From NCBI RefSeq assembly GCF_000208865.1, contig NC_018392.1, forward strand, positions 2,965,348 to 3,029,347: DNA of 64,000 nt, given 5' to 3'. Position 1 is the stretch's first letter; each line of letters begins with the position of its first letter. A model generated the notes under the pieces. The model searched no databases. It had not been told where the DNA came from and was given only the letters and a program-made list of their open reading frames with translations. Shown here one piece after another: positions 21,455 through 32,500 of the stretch. The translations under genes and the position numbers were made by a program. The stretch is from Neospora caninum Liverpool. Taxonomy: Eukaryota > Apicomplexa > Conoidasida > Eucoccidiorida > Sarcocystidae.

Positions 21455-24400
21455 ATTCCTGGGCTGCCGACTGGCGGTGCGGCCTCCCCAGAGAAGGAGC
21501 ATGGCGAGGATCCGTTAGGTTTCGTCGCCAAGGCGGGCGGTGAGCAGGGAGGTTCCGCGCCTGCCGGCCAGCTGCCTTCAGCGGGGACTGGGTCTGTGGA
21601 GGGAACTCGGGAGGAACCCCAGAATGACCGCAATGAGGAGGAACGGGAGGGAGGACAGGCGGAAGGACCGGCGCCCGCTGCCGGGACAGGCCTGTCACCT
21701 TTCTACTCCGCCACGCCTGGGGCAAACACCGTCCACAAAAACAGCGACACAGAAGATGGACTCGCCCGATCTCCTTGGGATGAAAGTGGAACCGCTTCGG
21801 AGCGAGAGGCAAACAGCGAAACGGCGGCCAGCACTGTCTCCATGACTGGCGAAGCCTCCAGTGAAGACAGCCCAGAGCGCGAAGGGACCAGTCCTCGTCG
21901 CCTCGAGTCTTCTTCCAAAAAGAGACAGCGACGGGGATCAAAGGCGAGCTCTTCCCCTTCCGCTCGCGAGGATGAACCGACTGCGGAGGACTATGCCAAA
22001 ATACCTCGTCGGTCCAAGGCGCGCAAGTCTGACGCGTCTGAGGAGGAGGCGGCCGAGTCCGCGTCTAAACATTCCCGCCGTCGCGAGAAACGTAGCCGTG
22101 ACGAGGAACAAGACAGCCGTAGCCCGTCGCAGAATCCTCGCACCAAGAAAGGCGTTCGTCGATCCAAGGCGCCCAAGCCTGACGCGTCTGAGGAGGAGGC
22201 AGCGGACTCCGAGTCTAACGATTCCGGACGTCGCGAGAAACGTAGCCGTGACGAGGAACAAGACAGCCGTAGCCCGTCGCAGAAGCCTCGCACCAAGAAA
22301 GGCGTTCGTCGGTCCAAGGCGCCCAAGCCTGACGCGTCTGAGGAGGAGGCAGTGGACTCCGAGTCTAAAGATTCCGGACGTCGCGAGAAACGTAGCCGTG
22401 ACGAGGAACAAGACAGCCGTAGCCCGTCGCAGAAGCCTCGCAACAAGAAAGGCCTTCGTCGGTCCAAGGCGCCCAAATCTGACGCGTCTGAGGAGGAGGC
22501 AGCGGACTCCGAGTCTAACGATTCCGGACGTCGCGAGAAACGTAGCCGTGACGAGGAACAAGACAGCCGTAGCCCGTCGCAGAAACCTCGCACCAAGAAA
22601 GGTTCTCGTCAGGCCAAGACGGCCAGGCGTGACGCGTCTGAGGAGGAGGCAGCGGACTCCGAGTCTAAAGATTCCGGACGTCGCGAGAAACGTAGCCGTG
22701 ACGAGGAGCAAGACAGCCGTAGCCCGTCGCAGAAGCCTCGCACCAAGAAAGGCGTTCGTCGGTCCAAGGCGCCCAAATCTGACGCGTCCGCAGACGATGA
22801 TGCTTCGCCTGTGGCTGAGAAAGGCGAGATGCGCGAAGACCAGGATGGTGATGAGGACGGCGAGAGCCGCAGTGCCTCGAAGACGTCTCGTAGCAAGAAC
22901 GTTTCTCGTCGGTCCAAGGCGCCCAAGCCTGACGCGTCCGCAGACGATGATGCTTCGCCTGTGGCTGAGAAAGGCGAGATGCGCGAAGACCAGGATGGTG
23001 ATGAGGACGGCGAGAGCCGCAGTGCCTCGAAGACGTCTCGTAGCAAGAACGTTTCTCGTCGGTCCAAGGCGGCCAAGCCTGACGCGTCTGCGGAGGAGGC
23101 AGCGGACTCCGAGTCTAACGATTCCGGACGTCGCGAGAAACGTAGCCGTGACGAGGAACAAGACAGCCGTAGCCCGTCGCAGAAGCCTCGCACCAAGAAA
23201 GGCCTTCGTCGGTCCAAGGCGCCCAAGCCTGACGCGTCTGAGGAGGAGGCAGCGGACTCCGAGTCTAACGATTCCGGACGTCGCGAGAAACGTAGCCGTG
23301 ACGAGGAACAAGACAGCCGTAGCCCGTCGCAGAAGCCTCGCACCAAGAAAGGCGTTCGTCGATCCAAGGCGCCCAAGCCTGACGCGTCTGAGGAGGAGGC
23401 AGCGGACTCCGAGTCTAAAGATTCCCGCCGTCGCGAGAAACGTAGCCGTGACGAGGAGCAAGACAGCCGTAGCCCGTCGCAGAAGCCTCGCACCAAGAAA
23501 GGTTCTCGTCAGGCCAAGGCGCCCAAGCCTGACGCGCCTGAGAAGGAGGCGGCCGAGTCCGAGTCTAAAGATTCCGGACGTCGCGAGAAAGGTAGCCATG
23601 ACCAGGAACAAACCAGCCGTGGCACGTCGCAGAAACCTCGCACCAAGAAAGGTGTTCGTCTGCCCAAGGCGCCCAAATCTGACGCGTCCGCAGACGATGA
23701 TGCTTCGCCTGTGGCTGAGAAAGGCGAGATGCGCGAAGACCAGGATGGTGATGAGGACGGCGAGGGCCGCAGTGCCTCGAAGACGTCTCGTAGCAAGAAC
23801 GTTTCTCGTCGGTCCAAGGCGGCCAAGCCTGACGCGTCTGCGGAGGAGGCAGCGGACTCCGAGTCTAACGATTCCGGACGTCGCGAGAAACGTAGCCGTG
23901 ACGGGGAACAAGACAGCCGTAGCCCGTCGCAGAAGTCTCGCACCAAGAAAGTTTCTCGTCGGTCCAAGGCGCCCAAATCTGACGCTCCTGAGAAGGAGGC
24001 AGCGGACTCCGAGTCTAAAGATTCCCGCCGTCGCGAGAAACGTAGCCGTGACGAGGAGCAAGACAGCCGTAGCCCGTCGCAGAAGCCTCGCACCAAGAAA
24101 GGCCTTCGTCGGTCCAAGGCGCCCAAATCTGACGCTCCTGAGAAGGAGGCAGCGGACTCCGAGTCTAAAGATTCCCGCCGTCGCGAGAAACGTAGCCGTG
24201 ACGAGGAACAAGACAGCCGTAGCCCGTCGCAGAAGCCTCGCATTAAGAAAGGCGTTCGTCGGTCCAAGGCGCCCAAGCCTGACGCGTCTGAGGAGGAGGC
24301 AGCGGACTCCGAGTCTAACGATTCCGGACGTCGCGAGAAACGTAGCCGTGACGAGGAGCAAGACAGCCGTAGCCCGTCGCAGAAGCCTCGCACGAAGAAA

Positions 24401-26327
24401 GGCCTTCGTCGGTCCAAGGCGCCCAAATCTGACGCGTCTGAGGAGGAAGCGGCCGAGTCCGAGTCTAAAGATTCCCGGCGTCGCGAGAAACGTAGCCGTG
24501 ACGACGAACAAGATAGTGCTACATCGGATGATAAGCGTCGGAGAAAACGATCTTCTGTCAGCTCAAAGCGTCCTGAGTCTGATGGTCCCCAAGACGGGGC
24601 TTTCGCGTCTGTTCTTGGAGGAGTCGATAGTCGTGGCGAGCCCGCTGGTCCCAAGGAATCAGACACCGCTCTGAGTTCAGTTGCAACCCCTGCCGAAGAA
24701 GCATCATATGCCTCTAAGAATCACACGCCTGTCGCGCCTGTAAACGAGACTTTCCGGTCCGTGCGTCAATCGGCCGAAATTCGTGAGGGCCTGGAGACGG
24801 CCAAGAAATCAGACAGCGGTCTGAGTCCAGTTGCGACTCCTGCCGAAGAAGCATCATATGCCTCTAAGGATCACACGCCTGTCGCGCCTGTAAACGAGAC
24901 TTTCCGGTCCGTGCGTCAATCGGCCGAAATTCGTGAGGGCCTGGAGACGGCCAAGAAATCAGACAGCGGTCTGAGTCCAGTTGCGACTCCTGCCGAAGAA
25001 GCATCATATGCCTCTAAGGATCACACGCCTGTCGCGCCTGTAAACGAGACTTTCCGGTCCGTGCGTCAATCGGCTGAAATTCGTGAGGGCCTGGAGACGG
25101 CCAAGAAATCAGACACCGCTCTGAGTTCAGTTGCAACCCCTGCCGAAGGAGAATCACATGCCTCTAAGGATCACATGCCTGTCGCGCCTGTAAACGAGAC
25201 TTTCCGGTCCGTGCGTCAATCGGCCGAAATTCGTGAGGGCCTGGAGACGGCCAAGAAATCAAACAGCGGTCTGCGTCCAGTTGCGACTCCTGCCGAAGAA
25301 GCATCATATGCCTCAGAGGATCACATGCCTGTCGCGCGTGTAGGCGAGACTTTCCCTTCCGTGCGTCAATCGGCCGAAATTCGTGAAGAGCGACTTGTTT
25401 CCCTGCCTGTCGCGGAGCGTCGCGAGGAACGTCCTGAACCTGTCGATGTCAAATCTCGCCCGTTGGATGAGCATCGTGGCAACGAGTCTCCTTTTCCCTC
25501 GAAACGTGGCGGGTCTCGTGCTGGGGTCTCGCCCCTGGACGCTCGAGATGCCATTCGTGGTGCAGTGCTTCGGCTGATCCAGAGCCCAGACACGCGCTTG
25601 GAAGATCTGGAGTTCCTAGTCAGTAGAGCAGGACCACTGGTCGAAGACGACGCGGAGCTTGTGGATGCTGTCCTCGCGAAAGTCATCGACGAGACGTCTG
25701 CTGCCTCGTTCCGCTTGAACAGTGCCCGCCAAGCACAGGAGGCGATGGAGGAACGCGAGAGGCAGAAGCTGGAGGCGCTCAGCGCGCGGGCAGGCGAGAA
25801 CGACGCACAGAGCGAGGAGACTCCAGAGACCGCGACAGAGACGGTGGAGACGCAGCAAGTCACACAAGAGCAGCGCTCTGGGGAGGCGGATGCCGACGAT
25901 GAGAGCCATGCATCGACAAAGACAACACACGACAAGACCAGCGTAACATTGAATGCGGGGGCGCAGTCAGAAGAGGAAGGAAAGGAGGTAGCTACCGGGG
26001 AACCGGAGAAAGAGACATCCGAGAGCGAGGAAGAACTCGAAGATAACGACGAACAGAGCACGCCCCATGGAGACCCGCAACACAAAGTCCTCGTTCACTT
26101 CCAGGGAGGCCACGTCGCGTCCTACGCTGGCAAAATGATAGGTCGACGTCCAACCGACGAAGATGTAGGTCCACGGAGAACGCTGCGAATACGCGGGTTT
26201 TCACTCGAGGCAAAACGCCCGTGTGCCGCAGAGTGGTCAGCGCCTGGCGAGCGGATGCACGGCGGCCTTACAGCTGGAAGGGCCTGGCGAGAAGAGCGCT
26301 CAAGCCCATCCACATATATATCTATAT

Positions 26328-26358
<31 letters not shown>

Positions 26359-29300
26359 TACATATACGTATATATAAATGTATACGTATATATAAATGTA
26401 TGCGTGTATATAAATGTATGCGTAGATGTGTATATGTGTATATATAAGTGGTGCGTGGGTAGAAAGCGATGTAACGTTGACGCGTAAACCGTGAGCGACA
26501 GGACGGGGTGTTGTGTTTTTAGTCTTATGCGGCGTGTAGATGTATATCTAAGCACATATGTTAAAACGTGTAGAGCTTCGACGGCAGTCTACTGTTATCT
26601 CCAAGGTGAGTTTTGCGTCTGTTTTGCAGTCGGTCCTAGTGAACTTGCAGTTGACCAAGGTCCCGCGTGCGTGCATGGTGGCGCTTTTTGATGGTCATGG
26701 CGGCTCTGAAGCTTCGGCGTTTGCTGCGGAGAATGCTTCGCGTTTTTTCGGTAGGGAAACAGACAGCTGCGGCACGACAGCAGTGAGGTCTTCTTCGACA
26801 GCGCGTTTCCGGCTCAGCTGGATCGTGATCCGTGAAGTGCCACGCACGTGTTTTTAAGCGATCCTTGCGACGTGTGCTGAAAAGACGCGATGCCAAAGGC
26901 CCACGGAAATGGCGTGCTTTTGAGTGCACTGTTTTGACGTCAAAGAATCGCCAGTGGGAACGGGTGTCGCCTACGTTTTTAATGCTTGTCTACATGCGTT
27001 TCCATCGCCTGTGCGCTCCGTTCCTCTGCGGATAGAACCTCTTCACTGTGGAGGCGTTGTCGCAACGGGACCAGTTCCTTCGTGAGCAGGCGTTCTGGCC
27101 CTGTCTCTGTGTCGGCCACGCGCGGCGTTGGAGAACGTGCATCGCCTGAACAAGGAAAGCCTGCCGACTTTTTCGCGTGTGCCTGGCACTTCCGAGTATG
27201 CCAAGAAATGGGTTGTATGTTGCGTCCGGTGTGTCCTACATCTTCTCTTCCGTGCAGAAAACCTCGGGGATTTGAAGCCACAGACGATCGAGGAGGCGAT
27301 CAAGGCTCTGGATGCCGCGTTGGTCCTCTCGCCGGACCTCGGCCGCGCAGGATCAACAGGCACGTGCATGAGCAGAAAATCGCTTGGAATCCCCTCCTGG
27401 GCTGGACCAAGCCGCTGCCAGCCGTGCCCGAGAGTCGAACCTACACACTCCAGCGGCAGGCGTAACGACCACATCTCTTATCGATGCAGCCCCTTCTTTC
27501 GTGACTCGTCTGGGGTCTTTGTGGCCATGGTCCGGCTTCCTTGTCTGGTTTGGACTTGAGTTGCCTGTTCGCGCTCTCTTCTCAGTGCCGTTCTTCTTTC
27601 CTGCGCGTCCCCCGCATGCGCTGCCACGGCTTCGTCCCTCTCTGTGTTGTGTCCCGTCAGGCGTGTTTGTCTTCATCGAGCGTCTACTGCACCCAAAAAC
27701 GGTCCTGGCAGTGGGGCGAGAAATTCGTCCTCTGGAGGGCCCAGATGGAGACGTACACGAGGAGGTCCACGACCTCGGTTTCCAGCCTCTGGAGACACTC
27801 ATTTGCGAGGACGAAGCGCAGGCCGCGTTGCGGCTCGATATGCCGATCAAAACCTGTCCCGCGCCGCCGAAAAGCAAAATCCTCACCATCGGGGAAGACA
27901 ACAAGCTGTTCCAGCTGACGGTCGCGAACGTCGGTAAGAACCCGTTTCTGCTGGCCTGTCATGAAAAGAACCGCGACGAACGTTGCGATGAATCGCCGGT
28001 GCCCGGTGGCTAGTATAGCCTGAACCGTCGTTAGAACGTTTTGCTCGGGGGAAGCCTCAGCACACGCGCGGGGCATCCCGCTGGAGCGAGGCGAGGGTAC
28101 TGAAGGCCGCTGTATGTACACCGCAGCGGCATTTGTGGACGTGTGCGCTTGAGAAGTGCTCAGCTGGGCAAGAAGCGGGGGACTGTAGCATATGCAGTTG
28201 GCTCCCTGCTCTCGTTTCCGATTCTCCAAAGCAAACCACGTAATACCTGTTTCGATCAAATGGCTTCTCTCAGGTGACTCGCGCGCAGTTCTCATCCACG
28301 CAGATGGAAGCTTCACGCGGCTGTCGAGGGATCACCGACCCCACGCTGCGGAGGAGAAGCAGAGAATTGAGAACGCGGGAGGGTCCGTCGAGTACAGCGA
28401 CACATTCCGCGTCAACGGCATCTTGTCGGTTTCAAGAGCTCTCGGCGATAGGGTAAGGCAGAAAACGCGCAAGCGGGAAATGGAAAGTGGGGGGGGGGGG
28501 GGGCTGAGAAAAACGGAGAAAAGGCAGCTGGGCACAAACGGCAGGCCCTCTGGGACTTCTGAAGCGTAGAACCCCAAAGCGGCGTGTGGAACTGCCGCGA
28601 ATCGACCTCTGGCTACGAAAGGGAGAGGACAGGGGAACAGAGAAGGCCACCGGGGAAAGCAACGCGTTGCCTCGTTCAGTATACGGCGAAGGCACGCCGC
28701 TGCGAATTGTGTGATGGCGATCTGGGAAACAAGAAAGGTGTGCCCGGCGGAATCCGGGTGATGCGGGATCTCGCACATGCCGCACAAAGTATGTCCACAG
28801 GGAACAGCTGTACGGCACTTGTAGAGCGCTCCCGGCAAAAGCGTCCACGCTTCTGGAGGGTCATAGTCGAACCCCGTCAGTGGCCAGACTTGCCCGAAAA
28901 AAGTGTGGATGTGGATGCCTACCGAGCGAGTTGAGTGTAACACGTCAATTGTAGGACGTTCTTCTCCAGTGCCCATATCAATATATCTAAAGGTTTTCGC
29001 GCCATGCTGTCTGTTTCGATATGTGATAGTATCTCCTTCCACGTCTGTTTGCGTGTGTTTTTTAGGACATGAAAGCGAATCCGTATCTTCTTCCGGGCGG
29101 CCAGATCATCACAGCAATCCCTGAGATTCGAACCTTCTACGCGAAAGCATCTGATCTGCTGCTTATCGCCTGTGACGGTATGTGGCTGAGGCCAGAGCGA
29201 CGCATCGCACTTCCGTGGGCTTTGTGTCGCGTGTCGTGAAGCGGAGAAAGTGGGGCGTGCGTGTATACGTCTCAGGTGTAGTGTACATACAGTCCACAGA

Positions 29301-29599
29301 GAGGAGGATGCGTCGTCGAGGTGAAGGCTAAACGCGCTCTGTTCTGTCTGGCGTGCACTCCAGGTCTCTTTGAAGCGGATAACATGACTCTCGGTTTCAT
29401 TGCCCGGTACATCCACGAGCGAAGACGCACGATCAAGGACACCGCTGACTACGAACACCTGTTGTCGTCGCTGCTCGATGAAGCCTACCTCAGAGGATCG
29501 GAGGATAACATCAGCGCAATTCTTACTCGTCTGAATGAACCATTCCTCGCTCACGCCACGCAGGGGTTCTCAGTCGTCAGTGGCGCAGGTCGGCAGTAA
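21368..29599 (+). CDS. Secreted repeat-rich protein with C-terminal PP2C (PPM) phosphatase domain
   Basis: Seven exons: 21368-26164, 26630-26750, 27258-27359, 27661-27933, 28274-28452, 29066-29177 and 29364-29599. They sum to 5820 nt (1939 residues) with every phase matched. Residues 1-29 are a signal peptide (hydrophobic core LIALLVLLGLCLG), and no later membrane segment is seen. Residues about 215-1050 are 50-residue charged repeats, and residues about 1098-1340 are a second 50-residue family. A short helical, acidic region follows. The PP2C domain starts at the end of exon 1 (YAGKMIGRRPTDED, equivalent to the R-x-x-M-E-D metal motif) and continues with ALFDGHGGSEA, GRAGSTGVFVFIER, VANVGDSRAVLI, GILSVSRALGD, LLLIACDGLFEADN and GSEDNISAI. 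All usual Mn/Mg ligands are present, so it should be an active Ser/Thr phosphatase. Secretory entry and repeats suggest a dense-granule, rhoptry or other secreted protein, which is inference. I do not recognise a named orthologue. Confidence 0.85.
22012..24512 (+). repeat. About 17 tandem 150-bp coding repeats (50-residue charged unit)
   Basis: The period is exactly 150 bp (for example the CACCAAGAAA box recurs at 22141 and 22291). Each unit encodes a 50-residue block built from SKAPK(P/S)DASEEEAA, DSES(N/K)DSGRREKRSRD and EEQDSRSPSQKPRTKK. About 16 complete units and one partial unit are present. Three units (from about 22762, 22912 and 23662) carry a different middle part (ADDDASPVAEKGEMRED and so on) but keep the same 150-bp length. 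Identity between units is very high, which points to recent duplication or gene conversion. The composition (alternating Arg/Lys and Asp/Glu with SRSP sites) predicts a disordered, phosphorylatable stretch. Confidence 0.95.
24658..25386 (+). repeat. Five tandem 150-bp repeats of a second family
   Basis: Units begin at about 24658, 24808, 24958, 25108 and 25258 and encode 50 residues containing ATPAEEASYASKDH, TPVAPVNETFRSVRQ and SAEIREGLETAKK. The last unit is truncated and diverged. The sequence is unrelated to the preceding family, yet the period is the same. The units alternate between SDTALSSV and SDSGLSPV starts. Confidence 0.93.
26312..26448. repeat. TA/TATG microsatellite in intron 1 of the PP2C gene
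   Basis: About 135 bp of CATATATA, TCTATATC and TATAAATGTATG units lie within the intron 26165-26629, just downstream of the donor GTAGGT at 26165. Confidence 0.85.
27360..27660 (+). other. Non-canonical GC-AG intron in the PP2C gene
   Basis: The intron begins GCACGT (exon ...TCAACAG|GCACGT) and ends CCCGTCAG|GCGTG. Only this boundary keeps the frame and restores the PP2C motif GRAGSTGVFVF. The nearby GT at 27364 gives the wrong phase. GC-AG introns are a known minor class of the major spliceosome. Confidence 0.7.
28489..28503. repeat. Poly-G tract (15 G) in an intron
   Basis: A run of 15 G on the plus strand lies inside intron 28453-29065 of the PP2C gene. Homopolymers of this length are prone to sequencing error, but this one does not touch an exon. 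Confidence 0.9.
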
Positions 29600-32500
29600 C
29601 ACAGGAGAAAAAAGAAACATGCACTGGAGGACGTGCTTGTGTGTGTGTGTGTGCGTGCGTCCCTGGCAACCAAGCGAGCAGGAGGCACATCGCTCGTAGC
29701 GTCCGGTAGTTTCCGCGCAAAAAGATGCCGCTGGGCTCAAAAAAAGGCAAAACGGGCGCGAAACGTTTTTTATGCGCGTTTTCGCCGGTGGAGGAGACGT
29801 TTCTCTTGTGTGTCAGTTTGGTGGCTGTTCAAACACTGGCTGATGGACGCACGTTCCGAAGGCCGGCACTAGGTGGATGCAACGAAGAGAAAAGGACTCA
29901 TGCAACTACTTTGTGCTTTCTTTTGGACGTTCCTTCTCCAGGTCAGCTCCTCCAGAGCGCGCACGGCACCTATCCCCTTGAGACGAAATATGACGCGGCG
30001 CCAGGATCCTCTGAAAACTAGAGGCTGTAGCGAGAGCGGCACCACGCGTCACCGACGACGACGATGCGTTTGAAAACTGCCGGGGCGCGACGACACTCTG
30101 TTTTGCAACCAGAGAGGAACAGGCTGTCCTCTGTTGCTGGGCGTCGAACATGGAAAACAAGAAGCAAAGGGTCCGGCCTTCACTGGCATCGTACCGTCTG
30201 TACACGAGGGCGGCAGGGTGCTTTTTTGAATGGACACGAGGGAACGGCGAAATCAAGTGACACAGTTCGGGCTGTGGAGGGTGGTCCGCTGGGGAAGCGA
30301 ATTCTGTTCGTGCGCTGCTGGTGCTTGTAAGACAACAAAATGGAAGCGAGCGCGCAGGGCTAGCCAGCAGACACGGCATTCGAGACGAAAAACAAGAATG
30401 GAAGATGTGAATTGTTGGATGGCCTCGTGTGTCCACGGAAGGACGGGCAGTGAACTCTAGGCTGCCTGCAGATAATGGGAAACCCGCGTACAAAGTGATG
30501 TGCCTCTGGTGTTGTGGTTCCTGACGGGGACCGAGCTTTTGCGAGGCCGGTAGATCTCTCGGTATGTTGTTCTGTCGAATATTCATGCGTTGCCATGTCT
30601 CCTTTCTTTGAAGGTCGGCTTCCCTCCCATGTGGACGTGGCTTACCGCACCAGGGGGCGTACGTGGGATGCGATATGTGTGTGTGAACTCACGCATGTGC
30701 GGGTCTGTATTTCTCAGCTTTTGCATGACGGTAGGTGTGGACGCCGTTCGATAGGGAATGCTGAATGATGGAAATGTGATTGGCCAGACCGCCGCGCGCA
30801 ACTGGCCCAGGCGGCACGACCTCTGCGCCCCTGGAGGCTCAAACTCCGTTGGTGTACCGAATTCGCGCATGCTGCGGTTTTTGTGTACGCGTTCGTCTGC
30901 CTCCTGGCCTTGGTCCGAAACGGACCACACGCTTGCATGGAAACACGCGTTGGGGCTGCGGAGTCGGGGTGTCGTCCAGATGAGGGTTTTCCTGGGGGGG
31001 GTGGCCGGCGAGCGAAGTCGGGTTCCTGAGTTGCAGCATGCCGCGGATTTCGAGGAGACGCTCGCGCGTGATCAGTCGGCTGGCAGGCAACGTGAGACGG
31101 AGTGTTCCGGCGCTGCCGAAAAGGAGACTGCCCAAGCATGCGAGGAGACCACAATCAACAAGGCGAGAGTACAGGGGGTATAGCACATCTGCAGAAAATC
31201 TCATTTGCGGAATTTCTCCGGATAAGTGCATTCAACGACTACCCGAAAGTGTGTGCATGTGTGCATGTGTATCTACACATCGCACGTGTTGTGTAAATGC
31301 GGTCGCACTTTCCCGTGTCTCCGTGCCTGCAGTCTTCTGTCTCTCCGGACCAGCGTCTCCTTATTTGGAGCATCCTGTGCAGTTCGAGACGCCTTTGTGT
31401 TTTGGCCCCCTCTCCTTATCCACGGTATCTCTTGTATTTGACGCTTCTTTTCCGTGTCTTCTCGGCAGTCTAGGCTTCTAGATTCTATGTTTTCCGAAAC
31501 AACGTGAACTTCAGCACTCCAATGGCTTCCAGCACTTTGCAGCGAACAGTCGCGATAAACTCGGTCTATCACGTATTTCGGCCGCACGGATGGGCGCAGC
31601 ACAGTCGACTCACACTTTTCTTCCCTTCCTCCGCTAGTCCCGTGTTTCTGCGAAGCAGGAACCTGGTGTTCCTTCGACAAGCGAGTGACGTCTCTCTCGT
31701 CTGTCGTTCGCCGTTGCGTTGCGCCTTGCACCCAACAGCGCAGAACCATCGCCCGCAACACGCGATCACAGGCTCGTCTCGCGAGAACGGCAATGATGCC
31801 ACGGCCCTCTTTCCGGCCCGCGTGCCTATTAACTGCTCTTTGTTACGATAAACGGAGAACCATCACTTTTCTCCGTCTTTCCGTCACACGAGAAAGTGGA
31901 CTGCCGCACGGGCACGGCACGAGGTCTTCCCCACATTCCGTTCCAAAATGCGTTGCTGGGAGATCGCCTGTCTTTCGCAGTGCCCACGTATGAGGTGGTG
32001 TCCCTCACGGCAGTCTACTGCTGCATACGCGCCAAAAGCAGAACCCGCTCTTCTCCCTTCTACAGTGCAGGAAAAAATCACTTCCTGGTGTGCTCTCTCT
32101 CTTCGGCTGCCCCGACATCACGGCACGACAGACCTACGTGTGATTCTGTGGAAAAGATGGTGGCGCTCTTCGGGTCCGGTAGCCACTACTTCGAAATGCT
32201 CACGGAGCACGTCTCTCGCTCTCTCGCAACTCGTGGCTCTCTACAACTGCGCATGCATTTTGTACAGGAACGCATTAACAGGACGGGTCTTTCCTGTGAT
32301 GAGACAACCGCCATGCGTCGCGCACAGGCACACATGTACGTGTATGTTTCAACACAGGGACTGCGTAGCTATAACTTTCCTAGAGTTTGGTACAGATACA
32401 TGCATGCACCTAAACACGAAACAACACACACGGGAACTCACGAAAACCTCTTTTCGGTTTTGCTGCTGTATACAATCCTCACGCCCCCACTAGCCAGCTG

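Noticed and set aside
21861..24674. Very long open frames in the other plus frame (937 codons) and on the minus strand (857 codons) across the 150-bp repeats
   Set aside because: A repeat length divisible by three keeps any stop-free frame open through every unit. The signal peptide and in-phase PP2C exons fix the real frame.
22012..25386. Regularly spaced direct repeats resembling a CRISPR or satellite array
   Set aside because: Units are 150 bp with no unique spacers, encode protein in frame and lie in a eukaryotic gene.
26165..26377. Extension of PP2C exon 1 into an Ile/Tyr-alternating tail
   Set aside because: It is the translated TA microsatellite beyond a clear GTAGGT donor. Splicing at 26164 restores the PP2C domain in phase.
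27330..27470. A B-box-like GGTTCGA match suggesting a tRNA on the minus strand
   Set aside because: No T-stem or acceptor-stem pairing and no A-box at the right distance were found; it lies in the GC-AG intron.
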